NCBI GenBank assembly: GCA_009733575.1
Contig: ML769545.1
Coordinates: forward strand, 1-64,000
Direction of reading: 5' to 3'
From: Gymnopus androsaceus JB14
Lineage: Eukaryota > Basidiomycota > Agaricomycetes > Agaricales > Omphalotaceae
Length of the DNA: 64,000 bases
Positions 35,401 to 45,984 of the stretch are shown piece by piece (the first letter of the stretch is position 1; each line of letters opens with the position of its first letter). The translations under genes were made by a program, and so were the position numbers. The notes beneath the pieces were generated by a model, which was given only the letters and a program-made list of their open reading frames with translations, searched no databases and was not told the origin of the DNA.

Positions 35401-36382
35401 TGAATATCGTGAAGCAATAGAGCTCGGGTTCTTGCTGGAGTACTCTGGAACGGGGACCTACTGGTCAAATCAGAAGACAATGCGAACATTTGTGGACAAA
35501 ATTCTCGCACCTTACTTTGACAGAGAGAAGGAACGACTTGGGCTTCGCACTACCCAAATGAGCCTGTGGACTATTGACGTCTGGTCAGTACATCGTTCAG
35601 AAGAATTTCGAACTTGGATGAACAAGACTCACCCAACAATTTCACTTGACTACATCCTGGGAGGGTGTACTGGAGATGCACAACCATGTGACGTTGGAAT
35701 ACAGCAGCTGCTCAAGCTGTCGTTGAAGCGCTCATACCACAAATCTGTTGTGAACAAGGTCCTTGCACAGCTTGATGCCAAGTCGGACATTATTGTTCTT
35801 GATAATACAGTTGGGAAACTGAGGAACGAGAGTGTGCGGTGGTTGGTGAGGGCCTATCATGATGTCAACAAACCAGAGCTTGTAAAAAAGGTGCGATATG
35901 CACTACATAACCTTTGGTTCACTAATCCTCACTCCGTTGTACAGGCTTTCAAAATGTGCAAGGTCCGCGAATGGAATTTATCCTATGAATGTATTACTGG
36001 GCCAACAATGAGAGCTGCACTTCGGGATTTGAAAGCAAATGATCCTACCTTCTGGTCCGAGCTCACACAGAAGAAGGCTGAAGACTTGGCTCCTGCTGAA
36101 GATGTGCCTCAGGAAGAGGACAATGATGAAGAATCAGAAGATCCGACACTGGATGACAGCAATATTCCTGTGGATCTTGTCATTCAAAATATTCTCCATT
36201 CGTCATTGCCTGAAGGAAGCGAGAGCCGTAATGGGGGACTGGCATCGGCTATGGATGCTGAGAAGATGGATTTGGAGGGAGAGAAGCAAGAGGGAGCGGA
36301 AGAAAAGCCGTTGGGAAGGGGAAAATGTACAAAGCACGCAAACAAGTGGTACAGTGACCCGAATTTCTGGAAACGGCACTAG
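32414..36382 (+). pseudogene. Ulp1-like (C48) protease fused to pogo-type DDE transposase, one in-frame stop
   Basis: Four exons join in frame across introns 33,524-33,580 (GTGCGT..GTAG), 34,322-34,377 (GTATGA..CCAG) and 34,804-34,852 (GTAAGC..AAAG); total about 1,268 codons. The N-terminal 110 or so residues are unassigned (ATG at 32,414). Then comes a papain-like Ulp1 region: GGVHWTPVVLNF (His), ITYADSFAPG (Asp), GSQDDSWSCAIFAGN (Gln and Cys). Next is a Ser/Asp-rich linker, STGIMKFFNKP (PIP-box-like), a basic coiled coil, SPGGTKHK, a helix-turn-helix region (LSTASMLKYLQSH..STIEGWIE), and the catalytic core: VNSDQTQIVYAPGDKMT, SLWTIDVWSVHRSEEFRTWM, GGCTGDAQPCDVGIQQLLK. A single TGA at 32,756-32,758 interrupts the N-terminal part; otherwise the frame is open. 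Whether one fused protein is really made depends on the first intron being spliced. Confidence 0.75.
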
Positions 36383-36449
36383 GTAATACAATTACTGACA
36401 GCGTGTAAGTTCACGTACGTAGCGCTTTCAATGATACTTTTCTTGTATA

Positions 36450-36548
36450 CAGTGGCTGCCAAAATTGATGTCACCCCACGTGACCTACTGAATGGCTACT
36501 GAATAGGCGACTAAATTGGGGGGGTGACATCAATTTTGGCAGCCACTG
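36450..36548. mobile_element. 99-bp Stowaway-like MITE
   Basis: CAGTGGCTGCCAAAATTGAT and its complement form 28-bp inverted ends around a short loop; TA at 36,448-36,449 and 36,549-36,550. Typical of Tc1/mariner-mobilised MITEs. Confidence 0.88.
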
Positions 36549-36576
36549 TATTTTCATTGTCCGGAGCCTTCTAAAA

Positions 36577-37642
36577 GGAAAAATCTATTGGGAAACCCCT
36601 TTCTAAGAGAAACCCCCTTCGCAGAAACCCATGACTATCGAGGAACCTGGTTTCTGCCGGTCATGGCTCGGCTTGCCATCACCGGCCGCGCGCTTCATGT
36701 ATGGCATATTGTGTTTGTTGATTCTTCAAACTCGTTTGCATTGCGTGCTTTCCTGCCGCCCCTCGGGCGGAAAATTGTGCAGAAGATGGAATTGGGCCCC
36801 AAGGTGTGTTACAATGTTCCTCCTTTATTTTATTCCCTTGTCTGTACGATTCTCCAACTGCTACTCCAGACTTGGCGGAGGCAGGTGCTAGATGCTACAG
36901 CTGAAGGCATTTAATATTCTATTGCTTCAAACCTGTGCTAACAAACCTCATTCAGATGGCCTCCGCACCATTCCATGCGTGCGCGTCTGCATTACCATTT
37001 CAATTTCTTTGCCGCTATCTACTCTTCTGGCCATATTGCGCAGTTGTTGCTCAGATCCCGAATTCGGGTTTTTGGGGATTATTGCGCATGCTGCCTCGCA
37101 TTCTTCCTCTTTCCTCATAAAACTTTGTCATTCGATTCCGTTTGAGGCTCGACAATTAATAGTTGCTTCTCTGAATACATGCCAGGAATTCCACAACTGA
37201 CTCTATTGGCATCGTAGCTACGTGAAATCATGTTTACCAAGAAGCAAAGGACAACGAGCGCATGCATGGCCCGGTTCACAGACATGCTCCACTTTCGTCC
37301 ACTCTCTTCAGCGTCCGTATGTCGCCCTTTTCTTGCACCTTCACCCTGCAATGGTCCTTCGTGTGTAGCTGTGAGTCGTTTGGTGCAGGGTCGGCCTTTG
37401 TGCTTGATTGCAGCTGGATTGTGCAGCCGTTCTGGGCTTTGGAGAGTTTCGCCGCGTTGAGTAATGCAAGATAAATGAGTATAAAAGATTAATAAGAATA
37501 TCGACGGGCGAGTTAGAATGTGATCTCTTGGGTGCCTGTCTCGGCCGGTCAGCGGTGAAACCCCAAAAGTAATATTTCGCGAAGGTTTCTCGGGGAACCC
37601 GGGGGTTTCTCTTAGAAAGGGGGTTTCCCAATAGATTTTTCC
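36577..37642. mobile_element. 1,066-bp Mutator-like non-autonomous element
   Basis: Starts GGAAAAATCTATT..AACCCC, ends with the complement, and is flanked by CTTCTAAAA at 36,568-36,576 and 37,643-37,651. The interior is richer in G+C than its surroundings and holds frames of 60-108 codons on both strands without identified domains; captured host sequence is possible. Confidence 0.87.
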
Positions 37643-37918
37643 CTTCTAAAAGCCATAAAACCGCAAAATTGAACGGAAAATTTCAATCAAAAAGTCAATT
37701 CGACAGATCCCAAAGTGACCTGTGACCGCCGTGACATTTCACGACATTCGACGGGACCGTGACCCGTGACTGTCGAATTGAACAAAATGCGACAGTAACA
37801 GATGCTGGCTTCCTAGCCTATTGTGACTCTGACTGGGCTTCCAATACTGATGATCAAAAATTGCATACTGGAATGATCATCCAATTAGCCAATGGTCCTG
37901 TATCTTGGCATCAGAAAA

Positions 37919-38303
37919 AACTGTTTTGGGCCCAGGAGGATCTAAGGTCACCTAGTCCTCTTGGGCAACCTGAGGCATCCTAGTTGGCCCAGGAAAAAGG
38001 GTAAAACTTTGGACACCTCAGGTATCCTAGTCATCCTAGGTGTCCTGGGAGATCCTGGGGCATCTTGGGGCATCCTGAGGCATCCTGGGATAGAAATTTT
38101 ATCCTAGGATGCCTCAGGATGCCCCAGGATACCCCAGGACGCCCCAGGACATCCCAGGATCCCCCAGGACACCTAGGATGACTAGGATACCTGAGGTGTC
38201 CAAAGTTTTACCCTTTTTCCTGGGCCAACTAGGATGCCTCAGGTTGCCTAAGAGGACTAGGTGACCTTAGATCCTCCTGGGCCCAAAACAGTTTTTGCTG
38301 ATG
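37919..38303. mobile_element. 385-bp palindromic CATCAG-family MITE in Copia RNase H
   Basis: CATCAGAAAAAACTG at the left and CAGTTTTTGCTGATG at the right; almost the whole element is a palindrome of CCTAGG and CCTGGG-type words. Excision with TGG as a 3-bp duplication (or TG with one extra G) restores GPVSWVYHKQKTIALSS. Confidence 0.85.
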
Positions 38304-38784
38304 TGGGTTTACCATAAACAGAAAACTATTGCACTTTCATCCACTGAAGCCAAAAATATGGCACTGTCTGACTCTTGTTGACAGCTCATGTGGCTTCAAT
38401 CTCTATTCAATCTTTACCTTTACTTGGCAATAATCAAGGTTCTATTTTTCTCACCTCAAATCCTATTCAAGAGAGAAGAACCAAACACATTGATATATAC
38501 TTTCATTACATAAGGGAAAGAGTTGAATTGGGAGAAGTCAGACTCTTCTGCACTCACACAGAAGATAACATTGCTGATATTCTTACAAAGAATCTCACAG
38601 TTATCAAGTTCTCGAAATTCATTTTGAAGAAAATAAGCTGTTCCGAAAACTCGGATATGCTGAAGCCGGATCCCCCGATCCCGGAACTCTCCTAGACCAT
38701 GCTGCAAAGTCTCTAAACAGCCAAGCCATTTCAAGTCGTTGAATCAAACTCTATCACCAATCCACTGATCTTAGTAAGGGGGAG

Positions 38785-39306
38785 TGTTGAAAGGATCACT
38801 TAGATCATAGTGTTTATCACATGTCAATCATACAACTCCTTGAAACACCAATCATATATTACTTACGTGACATATACAGCAATGCTATTGCATATGCTGA
38901 TTCATTACTTTACTCACTCTAGTTATGCTATTCGCTAGTTACTCTCTTGTGATTGTAATAGTACATCTTACCATTCTGCACACAATAGATGTTAGAAATA
39001 ATAAATGGAGTTTGAATGATTGTATAGCTGTTTGACCTCAACTGGGCCCTGAGGCAAACAGGTAAGGTACATGAGTAACTACATACTGTATTTATACCTG
39101 TAAGAATGACTATGTCATAGTACATATAACAGGAAAGTGGGTACTATGTGAATATCTGTGGCTACTATGCATACAGTAAAGTGGCTACTGTGAGTATGTG
39201 CATGGATACTATGAGTGTATGCGCAAATATCTCCTGTGATATCATATATTCATAAGTAGCCTATGTTGTAATGTGGGTTAGAATAGATTTTCTGTAAATT
39301 CCAACA
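38785..39306 (+). repeat. Copia 3' LTR, about 522 bp
   Basis: Begins TGTTGAAAGG right after the polypurine tract and ends AAATTCCAACA; the ends TGTTG and CAACA are inverted repeats. A TATA-like element (TATTTATACC) lies at about 39,090. The 3' boundary is inferred from the CAACA terminus because no second LTR is available. Confidence 0.65.
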
Positions 39307-39529
39307 ATAGACTGTCTATACATATACCACATTGTAGGGACTATTATACACATGTATGCTTACTGATACTATGCCTATTAATACATATAGGGTACTGTAT
39401 AGTTCATTAGATATTTAGTATATAAGCTGTAGTTATTCTACCTACAGTCTCTATTGTTCTATATACTACTGTCTCACCAACACACAGGACAATCTAACTC
39501 TTCTCAAACCAATCCTCTTATACACTTTG

Positions 39530-41931
39530 GTTAGTAATGTGATTTCACCATTTGGACTTATGTGCTGTTCAAAACCATGGACACAAGACTGGGTTGGGAC
39601 ACTCTTTAAGTATTACCAGGGAGAAGTGGATATTCTCTGGGATAATTACAGTATCAATGACAGTGTTTTGGTAGAGTAAAAATTCTTATAGACAGTATGA
39701 ATATACTAACTAATTTTTTAGCCATTTACTCACTACTTTCCAAGAGCTGATATCCATGAGATGTTAATGCCTGACTTGTTGCACCAGGTTATCAAAGGTT
39801 GCTTCAAAGACATGCTTGTTGACTGGATTACTTTGTATCTCACCATTACCCATGGAGAGCCACACCCAAGAGAGATTTGGAATGAGATAGATCATCTGTG
39901 AGCATATCACATGAGTAAAAATCCAAGTATTTCAGCTGAATTACAACTAGAATTTCCCTTGTACCATTGTTTCCTGGTCTGCGGCGCTTCCCGCAAGGGC
40001 GACGATTCAAGCAGTGGACAGGCGATGATTCTAAAGCCTTGATGAAGGTAAAATATACATTGTTCATTGAGTATCTACCAGGTAACAAAATATTTAGGCT
40101 TTCCTTCCCATCGTCTCAGAATTTATTCCTGAGGAGATGACAAAATGTCTCTCTGCATTTCTTGACTTCTGCTACCTTGCACGACGGAACGATTTTACGA
40201 CTGACACCATTGCCAAGCTACAAACGGCAATCCACTCTTTTCATCACTACTGCAAAATCTTTCTCACTACCAGTGTTCGAGAGCACTTCTCAATACCTCG
40301 TATGCATGCCATGGTCCATTACCCTTCCCTCATCATTGATTTTGGTGCCCCAAATGGTGTATGCTCCTCCATCACTGAGTCGCACCATATTACAGCCGTA
40401 AAGAAGCCTTGGCGCCGCTCGAATCAATAGGGACGGTCAAAGTGGCCACTGAAATGATCCCTGAAACGTCGCTGAAATGACTGCTGAATAAATCACATTT
40501 CATGTTTCAGCGGCAGTTTCGTTGAACAACCTTTTTTTTCTGCTTAATTTGGCTGCTGTAATATATCTGCTAAATTTGAGTTTATACTGTAATCATGCCA
40601 CAAATGAAAATTTATTCCACTTCTATACGAAACGACGTCCAGCACGTTGTTCGAATGTACACCAAGTTTCAGTCTTGGCAAGAAAAGCGCGCAAAACATT
40701 GTGCTGAACGCAAACAAGAGGCTGGTGTCTCCAATAGTTTTTTTCGCGGCTTCGAAGATCTTTCCTTACCAGTGACGATCAGCCGTGGTCTTTTCTTGAG
40801 TCAAATAAGGAAATTTCAATTTTCGCAAAGCCCTAACCCTATAACTACACAAATGCTTTAGGGTTCATGCAAGTTTCAGCCGCTGAAAGCTGTTTAAGCA
40901 GCTCCCGAGCTGCTGACAACTTAAATCGCCGCTGAATTTTTTGGCCGCTGAAATGTGTTTTCAGCACAACTTTCAGCGATCATTTCAGCAGTCACTTCAG
41001 CAGCCACTTTGACCGTCCCTAATACAATGCACTAAGTCAGATGTTGTTGACAAACCAGCGGCTTGACAAGCTCGCTGCTATGCATACTCAACCAGTAGCT
41101 CGAGGTCTTGCGCTTCCATTACATGCTCCGCCTCCTGATTCTTTTGACGCGGAGGATGACGATGAAGGCGCTGCTGACGGGGACCGGCTTCTTGCTAAGG
41201 TTGAACTAGCAAAAAAACGATGTACGTTACTGATTTTCACATGCGGTATCATACTAAAGAGTCTTCGTCTTAGCCCTTAAATATCCACGGTACCTCAATG
41301 AGATAGCGGAGCATTTTCAACAGCTGCGACTGCCTGAGTTAACTCGCCGGTTCTTGTACGAGCAACTTTCAGGGAGTCCCGGCGATGATGTTGACATTCA
41401 GATTTGCCCGGAGATCGGTGGCAAAGTGGATGTTTTCACTCTGCCGTCGCGATGTACTATGCTCCCAGCAACAATGCAGGTATTCGTGGTATGCATCGCG
41501 AACGGATTCGCTGTAACCCTTTATGGTACGGACACCCACAACATGACTCAGTTACAGTTGTAATGGATGAATCCTCCCTTGGGTTTCGGGGTATGGGTGC
41601 TGCTCGTGTTCACCTTTTCTTTTCATTTGTTCACCAGGTTACTAAGTATCCTTGCGCACTTGTGCACTGGTATGACACTTATGGGCGATCTTGTGATGCC
41701 AAAAAAGGTATGTGGGTTGTTCGTCCAGGCTACCATGATAACGCCCGGCTACATTGTCCACACCTCGCAGTGATCCATCTGGAGACTGTCCTACGAGTTA
41801 TTCATCTTATCCCTGTTTACGGACGTAGTCCTGTGCCTCTCCAGCTCAAGTATCACAATATTTTAGATGTTTTTACTGCTTTCTATGTTAATAGGCTTGC
41901 AGACTACCACTCCAATGAAATTTCGTTGTAA
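39530..41931 (+). pseudogene. Plavaka-type (CACTA-related) transposase, C-terminal half
   Basis: Recognisable blocks in order: LGWDTLFKYYQGEVDILWDN, FPRADIHEMLMPDLLHQVIKG, VPLFPGLRRFPQGRRFKQWTGDDSKALMK, DFCYLARRNDFT, HSFHHYCKIFLTTSVREHFS, RMHAMVHYPSLIIDFGAPNG, CSSITESHHITAVKKPWRRSNQ, then (after the 592-bp insertion) YNALSQMLLTNQRLDKLAAMH. The C-terminal segment (IRGMHRERIR.NPLWYG, GMGAARVHLFFSFV, YPCALVHWYDTYG, MWVVRP, AVIHLETVLRVIHLIPVYG) follows after introns. The N-terminal half is missing and the frame shifts in places. Similar proteins are common in Agaricomycetes as Plavaka elements. Confidence 0.8.
40429..41020. mobile_element. 592-bp MITE in the Plavaka transposase
   Basis: AGGGACGGTCAAAGTGGC at the left and GCCACTTTGACCGTCCCT at the right, with AAT duplicated (40,426-40,428 and 41,021-41,023). 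CAGCGG/TTTCAGC words repeat inside. Removing it gives WRRSNQYNALSQMLLTNQRL, the expected continuous motif. A 3-bp duplication hints at PIF/Harbinger. Confidence 0.85.
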
Positions 41932-43159
41932 TTGATTATTAAGATAGTAGTCACTTTGAACTCAAAATTCCATACAAGCCCGTACTTGAAGAATGTATGG
42001 AGAAATTTTGATCAAATTGTTGTTTTATGGTATGGAAGGTATGGCAGCTATACACTCATGCTCTCATGAATTTCCCAACTTGCTGATGTACACTCCCTAC
42101 CAAAGAAATCTTATTGCAATGGCACAAACTAGTGAATATAAAACCCGGATGAATGTTTCAAAGCTGGATCAAACATATAACAGCCATTTCCTAAGTCGGA
42201 GGGACATTGGACGAGCGAGCGCAGGTCAGTGATACATATTGATTCCCTTTTTTGGAACATATTTCCTTATCCCGGAACACTTTTTCTGTAATAAAATCAT
42301 GCCTTCAGTGTCATTTTGAAGAAATTCTGCATGAATCTACTCGGAATGGTTTGCCGATCCAGTCCAGCCTAAAAAAGATTCATTTGAAAAGATCAAGCGG
42401 ACCTGTTTTTCGGAGACTCGACACTGGTGCTCATACTTTGAGTAAAGTGTATTCACCATCTTTGGAACAGACTGTTTGATTTGGAACCAGGGAAGAGACA
42501 TAACTCGAACTCTTTTTCAGAGTTTAACACTCATGCAGTTGATGGTCCATTCCCAAGCTCACTGTATGCGTGGTGACTGGCACATGCTTGGGGTACAGCA
42601 AGACATCATTGAGTCTTGTATCTTTACTTTCAGTCTTGGTGTATTGTAGAGTGACAATAGGTATTTATTCAGGGAAATCATCTGGGTTTTACATCTGCTA
42701 ATTTGTGCCACTGCAATAGGACATTTTTGGTCGTACTAGTACAAGGAGACATTGGCCTAATTTGTTCGGTGAGTTTTGGTCTGCTCTTGACACTTATTGT
42801 TTTCAAGGTAGTAAAATGGAGTCCTAATGCACCTCCACTAGTCACTCAATGTATGCTCTGCAACCTCTGAACATTTCCACCGCAATGCAAGGGGACATCC
42901 GAATCAAGTTGTAACTTAAGCGCTGGTTTGGTGCCGGTGTACTCATGAAATATATGTAATTGGGTGCAGTGAGCTAAAATGATGAGCAGGGCAGAAGCAC
43001 AGCGAGCGGGAGTTGGTTCTGATATCTGGATCTGATGGGATCCAATCAAGATCCGATGTCTGCTCTCCCGCTACTTCCAGATCCAGATGACTACTCGGGG
43101 ATAGCAAATATTGACTACAAAAGACCCTGTTGGAGTGCATAGATCCTACAGAAGGCAAG
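41932..43159. other. No intact gene recognised
   Basis: Short frames only (for example 41,993-42,232, +). It may include the 3' end of the Plavaka element, but no terminal inverted repeat was identified. Confidence 0.45.
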
Positions 43160-43935
43160 TATATATTGAGTATATAGTAGATATTCACCACCACAGATAG
43201 AAAATAATTACTACTTAGACAGAGCGCAGAGGGAGTAGATAATTACTGGTACATACTCATATCTTCACAGTGCATTTAAGGGATGTAGCAATTATTTACT
43301 GCTTCAACTGAAGAGCGCACAGATCTCACAGAAGGGAGTAGTAATTATTTACTACCCCCAGATGAGGTGCAATAGTGAATAACTACTACTTACCTGGAAA
43401 TACCTGGATGGTGTACCTGAGGGAGGCAGCAAATGATTACTACCTCCCTAGTGCCAGTGCATGGTAGGGAGGTAGCGATTATCCACTGCAGCTGGAGTGC
43501 ACAGATTTTGCAGAAGGAAGGTAGTAAATAATCACTACCTCCCCAGACAAAGTATATGGAAGGGAACCAGTAGTTATTTACTGCTTCCCTGATGAAGTGC
43601 ACAGATTCCATGAAAGGGAGGTACTAGGTGGTAATTATTCACCACCTCCCAAGTGGCAAGAAAGAGTACATGGAAGGAAACAGTAAATGTTTACTGCATC
43701 AGCAAAACCTGGGTGATCCCATAGCAAGGTCCCCCTCTGTACAGCAACTGATCTATATCAATTCCCAATCAATTGCTGTACAGCTCTGTACAGAGCTGCA
43801 CAGAGCTGCACAGAGGGGGGACCTTGCTATGGCAAACACCCAGGTTTTGCTGATGTGTTTCCTTGATGGAGTTCACAGATTCCATGGAAGTGGTACCAGG
43901 TAGTGATAATTCACTACAGGCAAAGATAAGGCACA
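43160..43935. repeat. Diverged tandem array of hairpin-forming units, about 55-70 bp
   Basis: Each unit is itself a small palindrome: GGGAGGTAGTAATTATT followed by TACTACCTCCC or near variants, with a CAGATT.CA.GAAGGGAG spacer. About ten units, the second last of which is split by a 159-bp MITE. Confidence 0.75.
43697..43855. mobile_element. 159-bp CATCAG-family foldback MITE
   Basis: CATCAGCAAAACCTGGGTG at the left, CACCCAGGTTTTGCTGATG at the right (the right arm has a short AA insertion), and inner arms CATAGCAAGGTCCCCCTCTG and its complement around a loop of about 30 bases. TG repeats on each side; excision restores a perfect array hairpin. Confidence 0.87.
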
Positions 43936-44228
43936 CATGAATTACAATGTATTAGTGAACATCTACTGTTCTGCTGATATTACGTTTTGTATCTGCTGAT
44001 ATTACTAGTTTTGTACCAGTGTAGGGGTTCCTGATGACCAGCGGAATTGTTTTCTGTGTCTGGCGTGTCAATTCTGTTGTCATACAGTTACTCGGATATC
44101 TGAGCGAAAGAATATTGTTATCCATATCAAGAGAAGATATTTACTTACTAGTATGACCGGACGGACTAGGCAGCAAGTAAGTAATAGTTCAAATGTAAAT
44201 ACCTAGCAAGACTATAAGTATACGTATA

Positions 44229-44501
44229 CTGTACCATTTTGATCACTTCATTGGTCACAGGTCACAGGGACCCTCAACGAAACGAAGTGTCATGGTTTAT
44301 CCTTTGTTTATCCCGTGTCACAGCGGCCAGTGACGATTTATTTTTGATTTTTGCGCGCCCTCTGCGCGCCTGACCCAATTTAGTAGGAAGTTCTCATAAA
44401 ATTTTCGTTCTGTCACAGGTCCCACCAATCCCAAATGAAATCTAAATTGGTTGGGTTGTTCACAGGTCACACCTCCGAACGAAGTGCTCAAAACGGTACG
44501 G
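44229..44501. mobile_element. 273-bp MITE with ends resembling the pogo element
   Basis: Left CTGTACCATTTTGATCACTT and right (complement) CCGTACCGTTTTGAGCACTT, with TA at 44,227-44,228 and 44,502-44,503. Subterminal GGTCACAGGTCAC and TTCACAGGTCAC copies match blocks near the ends of the element at 32,045-37,795. Confidence 0.68.
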
Positions 44502-45113
44502 TACAGGCAAGGGATTCCTATCATGATCGGATAGAAATTAGAATCTAATGTGAGCAGAGTGCTGGGTTGGTACTGCGACAACAATAAATTGTAAGTAGAA
44601 TAGAATGAGAAAACCAAGCGCATATGAAAACCAAGAAAATATCATGTCCAATTGCACAAAGTTGTTCAGTTGACTGTTAGAGTTGATGCCAGTGATAACC
44701 ACTCGCATCCCCATCTCATGCAAATCTCACAGAGGTTTGTAGACCGACTCTACCTCCCGATCGGCAAAGCAGAGGATCAATGACCTTAATTAATCTATCC
44801 CAAGGAAAAGTCAGGCTTCCAACGGGAAAAGACCATGCCAACGAAGACAGCATCGTTGAACTTGAAGGCTCCCAGGAATTTTATGGAAAGACTCGGAGAG
44901 CATAATTTTGGAAGGAGAGGTGCAGCAGACAAGCTGATGCATGCTTGGCATGAAGTGAGATGTTATTGGGCTCTCAACCTCTGCATTTGCCAACCCTTTG
45001 GTGGAAAAATAGCTAAGAGAAGGTAAAAGGTAGAAGGTAGAAGGTGGAGAGCAGTGATGAGGTCCAGATCCAAAATCATAATGCTACTCAGGGATAGCAC
45101 TGTCAATGCACAG
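44502..45113. other. No gene recognised
   Basis: Only frames of about 60 codons on both strands. Nothing repeated was noticed. Confidence 0.45.
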
Positions 45114-45210
45114 CATCAGCAAAACCTTTGTGGTCTCCAGAGAGCTCCAGAGAGCTCCATAGCACCCAAAACTTCTGTACCAGCTGGAGGAAGGATACTA
45201 ATTTTAGAGA
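45114..45210. mobile_element. Left-end fragment of a CATCAG-family element
   Basis: CATCAGCAAAACCTTTGTGG followed by repeated CTCCAGAGAG words as at the ends of the 11.7 kb element; no right end found. Confidence 0.5.
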
Positions 45211-45984
45211 GCTCACAAAATTTGAAGAGCAGTGTGTTGGATTTATTCCGGTGACCGGACGCTCGCTTGATCGACATTTGTTTATTTGACAATATTTCAT
45301 ATTAGTTTAGGTATATAGACTATAGTTGATGTAGATTTACCGCCTACTCCGAATTTACTACCTTTTACATCCAGGCTAAATTCCAACACAGTGTTGAGCA
45401 TGTGACACTATTAGTTAAGCAAAGACATTGCATTCCGTGGCCATTATATCCTGGAATCCCCAAAAAAAATCCAAAGTGATTTTTATTTGTGCAAAGGATT
45501 GGCTAATAGTAACTAACAACAATGAGATCTTGCTTATTACTTGCCAATGGGTTCATTTATAACTATCATGTAGAAGATGAAGGGAAATCAAAACACAAAC
45601 CAGATTCCTGTATGTATTTTCAGTGTATAACGGGTCTGCCTAGGGTAGAGTACCATACTTATTCCAGAGTGAAGAGCATTGTTGGCCTCTACCAGAAACA
45701 AATAAAAGGATCAAGTAGCTGAATACAAGTTAAATATCAGAATTTGAGGTAAATTTTAAGAATTTATCAGAAATTACATCAGCTTTGGGTGCTAAGTAGT
45801 TGAATCCAAGAATTGGAGGGGAGAGATACTAGCAAAATATAGCACAAAACTATTGAATGAAAAAAAAAACACAGAATATCAATCAGAAAGAAATTCATTG
45901 AACCTTGGATGCAAGAATTGCAAAGAATGTCAGAGCAGAACAAGAAATCAGTGAAAATTTTCAAGTTGGAAGAGACCAGATACA

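Larger units (their letters stand above)
32045..37795 (+). mobile_element. 5.75 kb pogo-type (Tc1/mariner superfamily) transposon
   Basis: Starts CTGTTGCATTTCATTCAATT and ends with the diverged complement (AATTGAACAAAATGCGACAG); TA on both sides at 32,043-32,044 and 37,796-37,797. Subterminal GTGACCTGTGACC blocks occur near both ends. It carries a single long spliced gene (32,414-36,382) and two MITEs in its 3' part. The inner length without the MITEs is about 4.6 kb. Confidence 0.85.
31227..37800 (+). mobile_element. Solo LTR (about 821 bp), split by the pogo element
   Basis: The LTR starts TGTTAAGTCCG at 31,227 and ends TATAACA at 37,800 once the 32,045-37,795 insertion and one TA are removed. 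Ends are TGTTA and TAACA, and GATGC flanks both sides (31,222-31,226 and 37,801-37,805) as a 5-bp duplication. Excision rejoins the Copia RNase H frame (LLDA to GFLAYC). No internal retroelement sequence or second LTR is present, so it is a recombination remnant. It is rich in CCGAG and CGGAA words. Confidence 0.85.
25420..38695 (+). pseudogene. Copia pol remnant (integrase end, RT, RNase H)
   Basis: Starts within the integrase C-terminal region (SYFRTFGSGAYVYIPKG, SKAMVFVGYNQGSKGF), passes through an acidic, Pro-rich linker to the reverse transcriptase (LVAKGFSQVQGIDYNELFLPVA, SLYGLKQSGLVWWKECTASM after excision), IVYVNDAMFMVSDKDL, and RNase H (GFLAYCDSDWASNTDD, GPVSWVYHKQKTIALSSTEA, TKHIDIYFHYIRERV, ADILTKNL). 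The RT catalytic YVDD reads YVND. Numerous stops are present (for example after KWLMGF). It is dead, but its frame is a ruler for the insertions it received. Confidence 0.88.
25420..39306 (+). mobile_element. Copia LTR retrotransposon, 5'-truncated, hosting nested insertions
   Basis: The coding remnant is in pieces at 25,420-26,865, 30,629-31,226, 37,801-37,918 and 38,304-38,695. A polypurine tract (AAGGGGGAG, 38,776-38,784) precedes the 3' LTR. No 5' LTR, gag or protease was found upstream of 25,420, so the element is truncated on that side. Roughly 10.6 kb of the span is later insertions. Confidence 0.85.
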
